From contig JAHJOK010000059.1 in assembly GCA_018820205.1 (NCBI GenBank), positions 62,001-126,000 on the forward strand: 64,000 bases of DNA, written 5' to 3'. The notes beneath the pieces were generated by a model. That model did no database searches. It was not told where the DNA came from and worked only from the letters and a program-made list of their open reading frames with translations. This stretch comes from Alphaproteobacteria bacterium (GTDB lineage Bacteria; Pseudomonadota; Alphaproteobacteria; Caulobacterales; Caulobacteraceae). Positions 37,550-48,955 of this stretch are shown here, in pieces (position 1 is the stretch's first letter; each line of letters begins with the position of its first letter). The position numbers and the translations under genes are program-made.

Positions 37550-40500
37550 ATGAGTCGCCTCCGGCCTGACATCGAGGTTCAGGCCATCACCGACACGCCC
37601 CCAGACGCCGGTTTCGTTCATCTGAGGGTCCGCTCGGCCTATTCGCTGCTGGAAGGCGCGATCAAGGCGGGCAAGGTCGGGAAACTGGCGGCGGATGCGG
37701 GGATGCCCGCCGTGGCGGTGGCCGATCGGGTCAATCTGTTCGGCGCTCTGGAGTTCTCCGAGGCCGCCAAGGCCGTCGGCGTTCAACCCTTGATCGCCTG
37801 TGCATTGCCGGTCACCGGCATCGGCGGGCGGCGCGTCGAACGCTGGGCCAAGGTCCCGACCATCGTCCTGATCTGCCAGAACGAGACCGGCTGGCGAAAC
37901 CTGTGCGCCCTGTCGTCGGCCGCCTATCTGGAGGCCGGCGACGAAGAGCCGAACGTCGCCTGGAGCCGTGTAGTGGAGCGGTCCGACGGGCTGATCCTGC
38001 TATCCGGGGGCCCCGACGGTCCGGTCGATCCCCTGTTCGCCCAGAACAAGCCGGGGGAGGGCGCCGAGGCGCTGGCGGCGATGGCCGAGGCCTTTGGCGA
38101 CCGCTTCTATGTCGAGCTGCAACGTCATGGTCTGGCGGATGAGGCGGCGGCCGAGCGTGGGCTGGTCGACTGGGCCTATGGTCACGACGTCCCGCTGGTC
38201 GCCACCAACGACGTCCACTACGCCAAGCGCGAACAGGCCCGGTCGCACGACGCCCTGCTGTGCATCGCCGACGGCGCCTTCACCGGTCAGGAAGACCGCA
38301 GAAGGATCACCGACCAGCATTTCTTCCGCTCGGCGGCGCAGATGCGGACCTTGTTCGCCGATCTGCCGGAAGCCTGCGACAACACGATCGAGATCGCGCG
38401 GCGCTGCGCCTTTCTGGTCAGGACGCACCCGCCGATCCTGCCCCGTTTCGACGCCGGCGACGGCCGGTCGGAGCCTGACGAACTGATGCACCAGGCCCGC
38501 GAGGGTCTGAAGGCGCGACTGAAACAGGTGACCCCCGCCGCGCCCGAGGCCGACTACTGGGCCCGTCTGGAGTGGGAGGTGGGGATCATCACCCAGATGG
38601 GCTTCCCCGGCTATTTCCTGATCGTGGCGGACTTCATCAAATGGGCCAAGTCGCACGGGATTCCGGTCGGGCCGGGTCGGGGCTCCGGGGCCGGGTCGCT
38701 GGTCGCCTGGTCCCTGACCATCACCGACCTGGACCCCCTGCGGTTCGGCCTGCTGTTCGAGCGGTTCCTGAACCCCGAACGGGTCTCCATGCCCGACTTC
38801 GACATCGACTTCTGTCAGGAGCGGCGGGAAGAGGTCATCACCTACGTCCAGGAGCACTACGGCAAGGACCGTGTGGCCCAGATCATCACCTTCGGCACCC
38901 TGCAGGCGCGGGCCGTGCTGCGCGACGTCGGCCGGGTGCTGCAGATGCCGCTGGGTCAGGTGGATCGGCTCTGCAAGATGGTGCCGAACAACCCGGCCAA
39001 CCCGACAACCCTCGCCCAGGCCATCGAGATCGAGCCGCGCCTGCGGGAAGCGCGCGACGCCGAAAAGTCAGTGGCCAACCTGCTGGCGACCGCGCTGGAG
39101 CTGGAAGGCCTGTATCGCAACGCCTCGACCCACGCCGCCGGAATCGTCATCGGCGACCGGCCCCTGGTCGAACTGACGCCCCTGTATCAGGATCCGCGTT
39201 CGGACATCCCCGCCACCCAGTTCAACATGAAATGGGTCGAGCCGGCCGGTCTGGTGAAGTTCGACTTCCTGGGTCTGAAGACACTTACCGTGCTGGACCG
39301 CGCCCATGGCTACCTGTCCCGGCGCGGGGCGGCGCAGGATTTCAACCTGCTGCCGCTGGACGACAAGTCGACCTATGAACTGATGGCTTCGGGCCAGACC
39401 GTCGGGGTGTTCCAGCTGGAATCCCAGGGCATGCGCGATACGCTGCGCAAGATGCGCTGCGGCTCCATCGAGGAGATTACGGCGCTCATTTCCCTCTATC
39501 GCCCCGGGCCGATGGAGATGATCGACACCTATATCGACCGAAAATTCGGGCGAGCGGAGGTCGATTACCTGCACCCCTCCCTGCAGGAGACGCTGTCCGA
39601 GACCTATGGCGTCATCATCTATCAGGAACAGGTGATGAAGATCGCCCAGATCCTGGCCGGCTACTCGCTGGGCGAGGCCGACCTTCTTCGCCGCGCGATG
39701 GGCAAGAAGAAGAAGGAGGAGATGGACATCCAGAAGGCGCGCTTCATCAAGGGCGCCTCGGAAAAGTCCGTGCCGGAACAGCAGTCCGACGGCATCTTCG
39801 AACTGGTGGCCAAGTTCGCGGGCTATGGCTTCAACAAGTCGCACGCCGCCGCCTATGCGCTGATTTCGTATCAGACCGGCTGGCTTAAGGCGAACCATCC
39901 GGTCGAGTTCTTCGCCGCCTCAATGAGCCTGGACCTGTCGAACACGGACAAGCTGGCGGTCTTCTATCAGGACGCGCGCAAGTTCGAGATCGGCGTGCGG
40001 GCGCCCGACGTGAACGCCTCTTCCGCCGATTTCGACGTGACCTGGGACGAGGGGACCGGCGCTGTGCTCTACGCCCTGGGCGCGATCCGCAACGTGGGCC
40101 TTGAGGCGATGAAACACGTCGTCGAGGTGCGCGAAACGGGCGGCCGGTTCGCCGACATCTTCGACTTCCTGGAGCGGGTCGATCCTCGCAGCGTCAACAA
40201 GCGTGCGCTGGAAGGCCTGGCCAAGGCCGGCGCCTTTGACACGATCCATCCGAACCGGCGTCAGCTGTTCGAACAGGCTGATGTCCTGATGGCCTACTGT
40301 CAGAGCGTTGCGGCCGACCGGACGTCGTCTCAGGTCAGCCTGTTCGGCGCCGATCAGGCCGGCGCGGCGCGGCCCCGGCTGAAGAGTTGTGAACCCTGGG
40401 TGGGACCGGAACGGCTGGACCAGGAACTGTCCGCGGTCGGCTTCTACCTGTCCGGCCACCCGCTGGAGGACATGGAGGGCGCGCTGCGCAGAAAGCGCGT

Positions 40501-41047
40501 GACCTTCGTCGCCGAGGCGGTGCAGCGCGCGGAGGGTGGCGACGTCGCCATGATGATGGCCGGCGTCGTGCGTCGCCGTCAGGAACGGGCCAGCGCCAAG
40601 TCGGGTGAGAAATTCGCCTTCGTCACCTTCTCGGACCCGACCGGAGAGTTCGAGTGTCTGTTCCCGCCGGAGCAACTGAGGAAATGTCGTGAGCTGCTCG
40701 AGGTCGGCGCCGCCCTGATGGTGCGGGTGCGGGCCAAGTCATCGGACGGCGAGGTTCGGTTCTTCGGCGACGACTGTTCACGGCTGGACGCCATCGTCGA
40801 TGACGCCTCGGTCGGCCTGCGCGTCCACGTGTCGTCCGGCGCCACGGATCCGGCGGCCATTCAGACCCGGCTGGCGCGCGCGCTGGCCGAGAGCAAGGGA
40901 GGCGAGGTTTCGCTGGTGACCTCCGTGCTTCTGGACGACGGACGGCGCGAGGTCGAGGTGCGGCTGCCGGGACGATACCGGCTGGACGGGGCGCTCAGGG
41001 GTGCGCTGAAATCGGCGCCGGGCGTGCTGATGCTGGAAGACGCCTGA
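37550..41047 (+). CDS. dnaE: DNA polymerase III subunit alpha
   Basis: [21 protein letters not shown] domain; [49 protein letters not shown]; start set to ATG 37550. Confidence 0.96.
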   Translation: MSRLRPDIEVQAITDTPPDAGFVHLRVRSAYSLLEGAIKAGKVGKLAADAGMPAVAVADRVNLFGALEFSEAAKAVGVQPLIACALPVTGIGGRRVERWAKVPTIVLICQNETGWRNLCALSSAAYLEAGDEEPNVAWSRVVERSDGLILLSGGPDGPVDPLFAQNKPGEGAEALAAMAEAFGDRFYVELQRHGLADEAAAERGLVDWAYGHDVPLVATNDVHYAKREQARSHDALLCIADGAFTGQEDRRRITDQHFFRSAAQMRTLFADLPEACDNTIEIARRCAFLVRTHPPILPRFDAGDGRSEPDELMHQAREGLKARLKQVTPAAPEADYWARLEWEVGIITQMGFPGYFLIVADFIKWAKSHGIPVGPGRGSGAGSLVAWSLTITDLDPLRFGLLFERFLNPERVSMPDFDIDFCQERREEVITYVQEHYGKDRVAQIITFGTLQARAVLRDVGRVLQMPLGQVDRLCKMVPNNPANPTTLAQAIEIEPRLREARDAEKSVANLLATALELEGLYRNASTHAAGIVIGDRPLVELTPLYQDPRSDIPATQFNMKWVEPAGLVKFDFLGLKTLTVLDRAHGYLSRRGAAQDFNLLPLDDKSTYELMASGQTVGVFQLESQGMRDTLRKMRCGSIEEITALISLYRPGPMEMIDTYIDRKFGRAEVDYLHPSLQETLSETYGVIIYQEQVMKIAQILAGYSLGEADLLRRAMGKKKKEEMDIQKARFIKGASEKSVPEQQSDGIFELVAKFAGYGFNKSHAAAYALISYQTGWLKANHPVEFFAASMSLDLSNTDKLAVFYQDARKFEIGVRAPDVNASSADFDVTWDEGTGAVLYALGAIRNVGLEAMKHVVEVRETGGRFADIFDFLERVDPRSVNKRALEGLAKAGAFDTIHPNRRQLFEQADVLMAYCQSVAADRTSSQVSLFGADQAGAARPRLKSCEPWVGPERLDQELSAVGFYLSGHPLEDMEGALRRKRVTFVAEAVQRAEGGDVAMMMAGVVRRRQERASAKSGEKFAFVTFSDPTGEFECLFPPEQLRKCRELLEVGAALMVRVRAKSSDGEVRFFGDDCSRLDAIVDDASVGLRVHVSSGATDPAAIQTRLARALAESKGGEVSLVTSVLLDDGRREVEVRLPGRYRLDGALRGALKSAPGVLMLEDA

Positions 41048-41069
41048 TCCGAAGGGCGTCCAAGCCGGC

Positions 41070-41870
41070 TCAGGTCGGGGCTTCCAGCAGACGCTGATAG
41101 GAGTCCTGCAGGCTGGAATAGGTGGGCACGAAGATCACCGCCGTCGAGCCTCCGGCCGTGACCGGCGCCTTGATCTCGAAATGCAGGTGGATGGTGGTGG
41201 CCGACCCGCCGAAGTCGTCGGAGACCTTTCCGATATGCTGGCCGCGCGTCACGCGCTGGCCCTCGGAGATGATCGTGACCAGATGGGCGCGGTCCATGTG
41301 CAGATAGCGGTAGATGCGACCGGAGTCGCCCAGCATGAAGACGGAATAGCCGCCGATCGAGGTGATCACCCCCGCCTCGGCCGCAACGACCCAGTGGACC
41401 TTTTTCACGCAGGTCGCGGGGCGGATGTCCTGTCCCTGGTGACCCTTGCCGGTGGGGCACATGGTGTTGGTCCAGCCCCGGGTCTCGCAGAAATTGTCGC
41501 GCCAGGGATAGGCGTAGTTGCGCGCGTCGCACTGGCCGCCTGGGCCCGGCGCGGCATAGCCGCCATAGCCGTAGACCTGAGAGTTGGCATAGGCCGGCGC
41601 CGCCTCCATCGGAAAGCGCATGCCCGGCGCCCACAACGTGGCGTCCACCGCACCCGTCCCCGAGCCCGGGACCAGGGCGCCCCCCGGTTCATGAGGCCAG
41701 CTGACCGGTTCGGGCGCCGGTGGTTCGGGCTCCGGTTCCGGCGGCGGAGCGCCGTCCGGGTCGGCCACCGGCGGTCCGCCCTGCGGCGCAGTCTCGACAC
41801 CCCCCGGCGTGCAGGCGCCCGGCGAACAGGCGGTCAGGGCCAAGGCCGCCAGAATGACCAGTCGGCGCAT
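41070..41870 (-). CDS. M23 family metallopeptidase, predicted lipoprotein
   Basis: GHQGQDIRPATC, HLHFEIKAPV; MRRLVILAALALTAC start at 41870. Confidence 0.85.
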   Translation of the reverse strand: MRRLVILAALALTACSPGACTPGGVETAPQGGPPVADPDGAPPPEPEPEPPAPEPVSWPHEPGGALVPGSGTGAVDATLWAPGMRFPMEAAPAYANSQVYGYGGYAAPGPGGQCDARNYAYPWRDNFCETRGWTNTMCPTGKGHQGQDIRPATCVKKVHWVVAAEAGVITSIGGYSVFMLGDSGRIYRYLHMDRAHLVTIISEGQRVTRGQHIGKVSDDFGGSATTIHLHFEIKAPVTAGGSTAVIFVPTYSSLQDSYQRLLEAPT

Positions 41871-42523
41871 CACTGGCCTCCGCCGATGAGTTCGAGCCGG
41901 GAGGCGAACAGCACCGCCGCGGCGTCGGAACACTCCAGCGTGGTCCGGTCGTCGCAGATGAAGCTGACGCTGTAGACGGCGCCGAAGCGGCCGAAACTGA
42001 CATCGACGCCGTATTCCGTTCGCTCGGTGCGGATGTCGTCCAGGCCCTGCTCGCGCGCCCGGGCAAGGGCGGCCGAAAGCGGGGTCTGGCGCGTCGCACG
42101 GGTGACGACGGGCGGATCGGCCTGCGGGGCGGGCAGGGAGACGCCCTCCGGAGCCTGGAACGCCCGGGTGGAGCCGAAAATCTCGACGATCTGGCCCGCG
42201 GGCCGAACCACCAGCATGTATTGCCCCTGTCCGGGGTAGAACCGGGCGGCCCCGAGCAGCGCCGGATCGGGCGGGCCCAGCACCGGGACGGCCGAGGCGC
42301 GAATCTGGGGCAGGATCGGGTTGTTGGCGAGAACCGTCACGAGGCGCGCCCCGAGCGGGCTCTGTCTCGCCTGCGCCAGGGCGGCGGCGTCAACGCGCGA
42401 TCGGGTCAGACCGACGTCGGCCGGCGCGGGCTGGGCCGCCTGTCGGACCTGGGCCAGGGCGATCCCGCCCGCCACGAGGACGACAAGGCCGCCCGCTAAA
42501 ATCACCAGCCGCCGTCGTTCCAT
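41870..42523 (-). CDS. Hypothetical membrane-anchored protein
   Basis: N-terminal TM MERRRLVILAGGLVVLVAGGIALA; ATGA overlap with the M23 gene. Confidence 0.6.
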   Translation of the reverse strand: MERRRLVILAGGLVVLVAGGIALAQVRQAAQPAPADVGLTRSRVDAAALAQARQSPLGARLVTVLANNPILPQIRASAVPVLGPPDPALLGAARFYPGQGQYMLVVRPAGQIVEIFGSTRAFQAPEGVSLPAPQADPPVVTRATRQTPLSAALARAREQGLDDIRTERTEYGVDVSFGRFGAVYSVSFICDDRTTLECSDAAAVLFASRLELIGGGQ

Positions 42524-42644
42524 GACCTGTTCTCCCGTCAGAGAACCATAACATCGATATCTCAAATGCGCGATGATGACCGACGCGCTTGCCTTCCGCC
42601 GCCATTCCGCCTATAGGCCCGCCCACTTCACACGCAGGCGTGGC

Positions 42645-42697
42645 GCGTTTCGGGGAGACATCCCGAACGCACCGTTCCGAGGGCGCCCATCGGCGCC
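42645..42697 (+). promoter_or_regulatory. rpsB leader with two consecutive hairpins
   Basis: GCGTTTCGGG-gagacat-CCCGAACGC (42645-42670) and GGCGCC-CATC-GGCGCC-TTT (42682-42700). Confidence 0.45.
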
Positions 42698-42741
42698 TTT
42701 CACCGTCTGCGGCGGAATAATCGGAAAAAGGACTTCCAAAG

Positions 42742-43650
42742 ATGGCTCTGCCTGAATTCTCCATGCGCACCCTGCTCGAAGCAGGCGCCCACTTCGGCCA
42801 CCAGACGCACCGGTGGAACCCGAAGATGGATCGATACATCTTCGGTTCGCGCTCGAACATCCACATCATCGACCTGTCGCAGACGATGCCGCTGTTCCAC
42901 CAGGCTCTGGTGGCTGTGCGCGAAGTTGCCGCCAAGGGCGGTCGCGTCCTGTTCGTCGGCACCAAGCGCCAGGCCGCAGAGCCCGTCGCCGAGGCCGCCA
43001 AGCGCTGCGCCCAATACTATATGAACAACCGCTGGCTGGGCGGCACCCTGACCAACTGGCGCACCGTGTCGGGCTCCATCGCCCGCCTGCGCGAGCTGGA
43101 GGGCCTGCTGGAGCGCGGCGGCGAGGGCCGGGTCAAGAAGGAACTGCTGACCCTGGAGCGCGAGCGCGACAAGCTGGAGCTGTCGCTGGGCGGCATCAAG
43201 GACATGGGCTCGATCCCCGACATCATGTTCGTGATCGACACCAACAAGGAAGCGATCGCGATCCTGGAAGCGCGCAAGCTGAACATTCCGATCATCGCCA
43301 TCCTGGACACCAACTCGGATCCCGACGGCATCACCTATCCGATCCCGGGCAATGATGACGCCGCGCGCGCCATCCAGACCTATTGCGACCTGATCGCCGA
43401 CGCCGTCCTGGACGGTCTGGCCGCCGGCGCCTCCGCTTCGGGCGTCGATCTGGGCGCCATGGAAAACCCCGTCGAGCCGATGCTGGCCGAGGCTTCCGCT
43501 CCGGTCGAGGCCGACGCCGCCCCTGCGGGCGCCGAGGCCGTGGCCGACGAAATGCTGGCGGCTTCGGGCGAAGAGACCGCCTCGGAAGAGCCGGTCGCCG
43601 AGGCGCCCGCTGCCGAGACCCCGGCTGTCGAAGAAAAAACCGACGCCTGA
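42742..43650 (+). CDS. rpsB: 30S ribosomal protein S2 with acidic Ala/Glu-rich C-terminal tail
   Basis: [46 protein letters not shown]. Confidence 0.97.
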   Translation: MALPEFSMRTLLEAGAHFGHQTHRWNPKMDRYIFGSRSNIHIIDLSQTMPLFHQALVAVREVAAKGGRVLFVGTKRQAAEPVAEAAKRCAQYYMNNRWLGGTLTNWRTVSGSIARLRELEGLLERGGEGRVKKELLTLERERDKLELSLGGIKDMGSIPDIMFVIDTNKEAIAILEARKLNIPIIAILDTNSDPDGITYPIPGNDDAARAIQTYCDLIADAVLDGLAAGASASGVDLGAMENPVEPMLAEASAPVEADAAPAGAEAVADEMLAASGEETASEEPVAEAPAAETPAVEEKTDA

Positions 43651-43652
43651 TC

Positions 43653-43716
43653 GGACGGGTCCGGCGTTTCGGACCGTCCGAAAATCTGACACGCGGCCGG
43701 GGTAATCCCCCGGCCG
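43653..43716 (+). promoter_or_regulatory. Two strong hairpins in the rpsB-tsf intergenic region
   Basis: CGGACGGGTCCG-gcgttt-CGGACCGTCCG and CGGCCGGGG-TAAT-CCCCCGGCCG. Confidence 0.5.
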
Positions 43717-43747
43717 TTCCCGCATTCAAGACCTCAGGAGACCAGCA

Positions 43748-44692
43748 ATGGCCGAGATCACCGCCGCCCTCGTCATGGAACTTCGCGCCAAGTCCGGCGT
43801 CGGCATGATGGACTGCAAGAAGGCGCTTCAGGAAAACGACGGCGACATCAACGCCGCGATCGACTGGCTGCGCGCCAAGGGCCTGTCCAAGGCCGCCAAG
43901 AAGGCTGACCGCGTCGCCGCCGAGGGCCTGGTCGCCGTGGCGTCCAAGGAAGAGGGCAAGGGCGAGATCGGCGCCGCGATCGAATTCAACGCCGAGACGG
44001 ATTTCGTCGCCCGCAACGAACTGTTCCAGAACGCCGCCAACGCCTTCGCCGCCCGCGCGCTGGAGCATGACACCGTCGAGGCCCTGCACGGCGCCACGCT
44101 GGAGAACGGCAACACCGTCCAGGACGAGATCACCAACATGATCGCGACCATCGGCGAGAACATGCAACTGCGTCGCGCCGCCCGTCTGTCGGTCGACGAA
44201 GGCGTCGTCGCCTCCTACGTCCACAATGCGGTGGCGCCGGGCGTCGGCCGCATCGGCGTGCTGGTCGCCCTGCACGGCGGCGGCGACAAGACGGCCCTGC
44301 GTGAACTGGGCCGCAAGATCGCCATGCACGTCGCGGCCACGGCGCCCCTGTCGCTGAATACCGACGACCTGGACCCGGCCGCCATCGAGAAGGAACGTCA
44401 GGTTCTCACCGAAAAGGCCAAGGAAGAGGGCAAGCCGGAAAACATGATCGACAAGATCGTGTCGGGCCAGATCGCCAAATTCCAGAAGGACGTCGTCCTG
44501 ACGAAACAGCCGTTCGTGATGAACCCCGACGTGACCGTCGAGCAACTGGTCGCTGACACGGGCAAGGAACTGGGCGCGCCGGGCCTGCATCTGGCCGGCT
44601 TCGTCCGCCTGGCGCTGGGCGAGGGCGTGGAGAAGGTCGAGGGACCGGACTTCGCTTCGGAAGTGGCCTCGATGATCGCTCCGCAAGCTTAA
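43748..44692 (+). CDS. tsf: Elongation factor Ts
   Basis: [46 protein letters not shown]. Confidence 0.97.
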   Translation: MAEITAALVMELRAKSGVGMMDCKKALQENDGDINAAIDWLRAKGLSKAAKKADRVAAEGLVAVASKEEGKGEIGAAIEFNAETDFVARNELFQNAANAFAARALEHDTVEALHGATLENGNTVQDEITNMIATIGENMQLRRAARLSVDEGVVASYVHNAVAPGVGRIGVLVALHGGGDKTALRELGRKIAMHVAATAPLSLNTDDLDPAAIEKERQVLTEKAKEEGKPENMIDKIVSGQIAKFQKDVVLTKQPFVMNPDVTVEQLVADTGKELGAPGLHLAGFVRLALGEGVEKVEGPDFASEVASMIAPQA

Positions 44693-44791
44693 GCGCAATC
44701 TCTGCGTGACTATCGGGGCGCGTTCGGCTTTGAAGCCGGGCGCGCCCTTCGTCTATGATCCCCCAGCCGATTCCCGCGAAACGAGACCGCC

Positions 44792-45535
44792 ATGCCCGCC
44801 GACAGCACGCCCCTGCGATACAAGAAGGTGTTGCTCAAGGTGTCGGGCGAAGTGCTGATGGGCGATCAGGGCTATGGCATCGACATGGCGACGGTGGACA
44901 CGGTCGCCGCCGCCATCGCCCAGGTGGTGAAGAACGGCACCCAGATCTGCCTGGTCATCGGCGGCGGAAACATCTTTCGCGGTCTGTCGACGGCTGCGGC
45001 GGACATGGAGCGAGCCAGCGCCGACTATATGGGCATGCTGGCGACCGTGATGAACGCCCTGGCCATGCAGAATGCGCTGGAGAAGATCGGCGTGGACACC
45101 CGGGTCCAGAGCGCCATACCCATGGCCGCGATCGCCGAACCCTATATCCGTCGTCGCGCCGTGCGTCATATGGAGAAGGGCAGGGTGGTGATTTTCGCCG
45201 CCGGCACCGGCAACCCCTATTTCACCACCGACACGGCGGCGGCGCTGCGTGCGGCCGAGATGGGCTGTGACGCGCTGTTGAAGGGCACGTCCGTGGACGG
45301 CGTCTATTCCGCGGATCCCAAGAAGGACAAGGCGGCGACGCGATATGAGCATCTGAGCTATCAGGATGTGCTGTCGCAGAACCTGCGGGTCATGGACGCG
45401 GCCGCCATCGCCCTGATGCGCGAAAGCGGCATACCGATCGTGGTGTTCTCGATCCGCGAGGAAGATTCGCTGCGCAAGGTGCTGAAAGGCAAGGGAACGT
45501 TCACTGTGATAAGCGACGCTCCGGCCGAAGCCTGA
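44792..45535 (+). CDS. pyrH: UMP kinase
   Basis: [49 protein letters not shown]. Confidence 0.97.
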   Translation: MPADSTPLRYKKVLLKVSGEVLMGDQGYGIDMATVDTVAAAIAQVVKNGTQICLVIGGGNIFRGLSTAAADMERASADYMGMLATVMNALAMQNALEKIGVDTRVQSAIPMAAIAEPYIRRRAVRHMEKGRVVIFAAGTGNPYFTTDTAAALRAAEMGCDALLKGTSVDGVYSADPKKDKAATRYEHLSYQDVLSQNLRVMDAAAIALMRESGIPIVVFSIREEDSLRKVLKGKGTFTVISDAPAEA

Positions 45536-45562
45536 GACAAGAAGAAAACTGAGGAGACCGAC

Positions 45563-46120
45563 ATGGCCAAGCCCGATCTGAAGACCTATCGCGAACGGAT
45601 GGACAAGGCCGTGTCCTCCCTGAAGGAAGAGTTTCAGGGTCTGCGCACCGGCCGCGCCAACGCAGGCCTGCTGGATCCGGTGCAGGTCCAGGCCTACGGG
45701 TCGTCGTCGCCGCTGAACGCGGTCGCCGCGATCAGCGTGCCGGAGCCGCGCATGATTTCGGTCAGCGTCTGGGACAAGTCGATGGTCGGACCGGTCGAAA
45801 AGGCCATCCGCGCCGCCGGACTGGGCCTGAACCCGATCGTCGATGGTCAGACCCTGCGTATCCCCGTGCCGCCCCTGACCGAGGAACGGCGCAAGGAACT
45901 GGCCAAGCTGGCCGGAAAATACGCCGAGCAGCAGAAGATCGCCGTGCGCAACGTGCGACGCGACGCCAACGACGACCTGAAGAAGGCCGAGAAGGCCGGC
46001 GACATCAGCCAGGACGAGCAGAAGAAGATGGAAACCGAGGTCCAGAAGGACACGGACGCGGCCATCAAGCGCATCGACGAGACCTTGAAGACCAAGGAAG
46101 TTGAGATCATGCAGGTTTGA
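45563..46120 (+). CDS. frr: Ribosome recycling factor
   Basis: [44 protein letters not shown]. Confidence 0.97.
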   Translation: MAKPDLKTYRERMDKAVSSLKEEFQGLRTGRANAGLLDPVQVQAYGSSSPLNAVAAISVPEPRMISVSVWDKSMVGPVEKAIRAAGLGLNPIVDGQTLRIPVPPLTEERRKELAKLAGKYAEQQKIAVRNVRRDANDDLKKAEKAGDISQDEQKKMETEVQKDTDAAIKRIDETLKTKEVEIMQV

Positions 46121-46155
46121 GGCTTCTCCTCCAACCTCGACAGAACGGATAGCGG

Positions 46156-46908
46156 ATGACGGCCCCAATTGGCGCGCCGACCCCTGAAGCAGGGCCCAGG
46201 CACGTCGCACTGATCATGGACGGCAACGGACGGTGGGCGCAGGCTCGCGGTCTCCCGCGCGCCATGGGCCATCGCGAGGGCGTTCAGGCGCTGAAAAGAA
46301 CCGTTCAGGGCGCCGCCGCGCTCGGTATCGAATGCCTGACCGTGTTCGGCTTCTCGACCGAGAACTGGCGCCGACCGGCGGAGGAAGTCTCCGACCTGAT
46401 GGGACTTGTCCGGTCCTATGTGGCCAGCGATCTGAACCGTCTGGAACGCGAGGGCGTCCGGGTCCGGGTGCTGGGGCGACGCGACGGCCTTCCCGCCGAC
46501 ATATCCGCCATTATCGACCGGGCCGAACGCACGACGGCCAGGAACGACAGGTTCCTGCTGCAGGTCGCCTTCAACTACGGCGGCAGGGCCGACATCGTTG
46601 ACGCCGTTCAGGCCCATGTCGACCGGGTTCTGGCCGGCCAGGCGACCGGACCGATCGACGAGCATTCGCTCGGCGCCGGCCTGTCCACCGCCGGCGGACC
46701 TCCGGTCGATGTGATCGTACGCACCTCGGGTGAACGGCGACTGTCGAACTTCCTCCTGTGGGAGGCCGCCTATGCGGAACTGGTCTATCAGGACGTGTTG
46801 TGGCCCGACTATGGGCCGGAGGCGCTGGCCGACGCTGTAAGCCAGTACCGGTCGCGCGACCGCCGTTTCGGCGCTGTGACGGTCGATCCCGTCCTTGCGG
46901 CCAGCTGA
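46156..46908 (+). CDS. uppS: Polyprenyl (undecaprenyl) diphosphate synthase
   Basis: HVALIMDGNGRWAQARGLPRAMGHREGVQALK, FGFSTENWRRP, RTSGERRLSNFLLWEAAYAELVYQDVLWPD. Confidence 0.96.
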   Translation: MTAPIGAPTPEAGPRHVALIMDGNGRWAQARGLPRAMGHREGVQALKRTVQGAAALGIECLTVFGFSTENWRRPAEEVSDLMGLVRSYVASDLNRLEREGVRVRVLGRRDGLPADISAIIDRAERTTARNDRFLLQVAFNYGGRADIVDAVQAHVDRVLAGQATGPIDEHSLGAGLSTAGGPPVDVIVRTSGERRLSNFLLWEAAYAELVYQDVLWPDYGPEALADAVSQYRSRDRRFGAVTVDPVLAAS

Positions 46909-47726
46909 TGGCGGTCAAGGGGCGTGACATCGGGCTTCGCGCCGCCTCGGCCGTCGTATTGGCGCCTGCGGCCGTTCTGGCGACATGGGCCGGCGGCCCA
47001 TGGTTCCTGGCGCTGCTGATCGGCGCCAGCGGGCTGCTGGCGACCGAATGGGCCATGATGAGCGCCCCCGGCGCCTGGAGAGCGACGGGCGCCGCTGTCT
47101 TCCTCGCGCTTCTGGCCGCGATCGCGACCGCCTATGTCGAGCAACTGTCTCTGGCCCTCGTGCTGCTGGTGTTCGGGGCCGCCGTGGCCGCACTCTATGC
47201 CCGGGCGCGGGGGCAGGAGGGTCTGGATGCCGCCTATGGCGTTCTCTACCTGGGGTGGCCGGCCGTCCTGGTGATCTGGCTCCGTGACGGCCACAGCCCC
47301 GAAGGCCTGAACTGGACGGTGTTCGCACTGTCAGTCACCTGGGCGGCCGATATCGCGGCCTATCTGTTCGGCAGCCTGATCGGCGGGCCAAAGCTCTGGC
47401 CCCGCTTTTCGCCGAACAAGACCTGGTCGGGATTTGCGGGCGGTCTGCTGGCGGGCGTGGTCGCCGGCGCCGTGATCGCGGGTTGGCTGGACATGGGGCG
47501 GTTGACGGTCCCCTGGGGCGCCTTGCTGGGCCTGGCGGGCGCCCTGGCCACGATGGCTGGGGACCTGTGGGAATCCGCGCTGAAGCGTCGTTTCGGGGTC
47601 AAGGACGCCGGCAAGCTGATCCCGGGTCACGGCGGGCTGCTGGATCGGGTCGACGGCCTGATGTTCGCCATCGTCGTCGTGGCCGCAGGGCATCTGGGCG
47701 TGCTGATGCTGGACGGCGGCGGATGA
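46908..47726 (+). CDS. cdsA: Phosphatidate cytidylyltransferase
   Basis: [39 protein letters not shown]; start ATG 46908. Confidence 0.93.
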   Translation: MAVKGRDIGLRAASAVVLAPAAVLATWAGGPWFLALLIGASGLLATEWAMMSAPGAWRATGAAVFLALLAAIATAYVEQLSLALVLLVFGAAVAALYARARGQEGLDAAYGVLYLGWPAVLVIWLRDGHSPEGLNWTVFALSVTWAADIAAYLFGSLIGGPKLWPRFSPNKTWSGFAGGLLAGVVAGAVIAGWLDMGRLTVPWGALLGLAGALATMAGDLWESALKRRFGVKDAGKLIPGHGGLLDRVDGLMFAIVVVAAGHLGVLMLDGGG

Positions 47727-48919
47727 TCCGTCGCCGGGTGACGGTGCTGGGCTCGACTGGCTCGGTGGGAGCGTCGACGCTCGACCTGATGGATCAGGCC
47801 CAGGACACGGGAACCGGCGCGTTCGAAGTGGTCGCCCTGACCGGCGGGGCCAACATCGCGCGTCTGGCCGAACAGGCGCGTCGCTGGCGACCGGCCGTGG
47901 CCGTCACGGCCGATCCGGCCAGGCTGAACGATCTGCGCGACGCGCTTGCGGGCACAGGCGTCGAAGTTGCGGCCGGCGAGGCGGCGATCGTCGAGGCGGC
48001 GACCCGCCCGGCGGATCTGGTCATGGCGGCCATCGTCGGCGCCGCCGGCTTGAAATCGGCGTGGGCGGCGGCGGCGACCGGCGCGACCCTGGCCCTGGCC
48101 AACAAGGAAAGCCTGGTGTGCTGCGGCGCGGCCCTGATCGAGCGGGTGGCCGCGCATGGCGGGCGACTGATCCCCGTCGATTCCGAGCACTCCGCCATCT
48201 TCCAGGTCTTTCCGGCCGAGGCGCCGGCCCGGGTGGCCCGGCTGATCCTGACGGCTTCGGGCGGTCCGTTCCGTCGGGCGTCGCTGGACGAAATGGCCGT
48301 GATGACGCCCGAGCAGGCCGTGGCTCACCCGAATTGGAGCATGGGCGCCAAGATATCGGTCGATAGCGCCACCATGGCCAACAAGGGCCTTGAGATGATC
48401 GAGGCGGCCTATCTGTTCGGCATGCCAGCCGAGCGGATCGACGTGGTGGTGCACCCGGAATCGATCATTCACAGCATGGTGGAGTTCGTCGACGGCTCCA
48501 CCCTGGCCCAGATGGGTCCGCCGGACATGAAGACGCCGATCGCCTGCGCCCTGGCCTGGCCGGACCGGATGGCCTGGCCCGCGCCGCGCCTGGACCTCGC
48601 CGCCCTGGGCGCACTGACCTTCGAGGCCCCCGACCCGGTCCGGTTCCCGTCCCTGCGACTGGCGCGCGAGGCGCTGACGGCGGGACAGGGCGCGCCGACG
48701 ATCTTCAATGCGGCAAACGAGGTCGCTGCCCTGGCCTTCCTTGATCGGCGTCTGGGCTTTCTCAATATTGCCGCAGTCGTCGCCGAAACCCTTGAACGGA
48801 TGACGAAGATGGGGGCCTCCGCCGATTCGCCGGACGCCTGCGCCGGAGCCCTCGCGCTCGATGCGCGGGCCCGCCAGGTCGCGCTCGGGATCGTCGAGGA
48901 TCTGGCGCTGGCCGCCTGA
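47723..48919 (+). CDS. dxr: 1-deoxy-D-xylulose-5-phosphate reductoisomerase
   Basis: [68 protein letters not shown]. Confidence 0.96.
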   Translation: MIRRRVTVLGSTGSVGASTLDLMDQAQDTGTGAFEVVALTGGANIARLAEQARRWRPAVAVTADPARLNDLRDALAGTGVEVAAGEAAIVEAATRPADLVMAAIVGAAGLKSAWAAAATGATLALANKESLVCCGAALIERVAAHGGRLIPVDSEHSAIFQVFPAEAPARVARLILTASGGPFRRASLDEMAVMTPEQAVAHPNWSMGAKISVDSATMANKGLEMIEAAYLFGMPAERIDVVVHPESIIHSMVEFVDGSTLAQMGPPDMKTPIACALAWPDRMAWPAPRLDLAALGALTFEAPDPVRFPSLRLAREALTAGQGAPTIFNAANEVAALAFLDRRLGFLNIAAVVAETLERMTKMGASADSPDACAGALALDARARQVALGIVEDLALAA

Positions 48920-48955
48920 TCGTGGTTGAGCGGCGCCAAGGGAGATGACGACAGC

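Noticed and set aside
44715-44750. GC-rich inverted repeat between tsf and pyrH (GGGGCGCG...GCGCGCCC)
   Set aside because: Imperfect and with no clear T tract; not strong enough to call a terminator.
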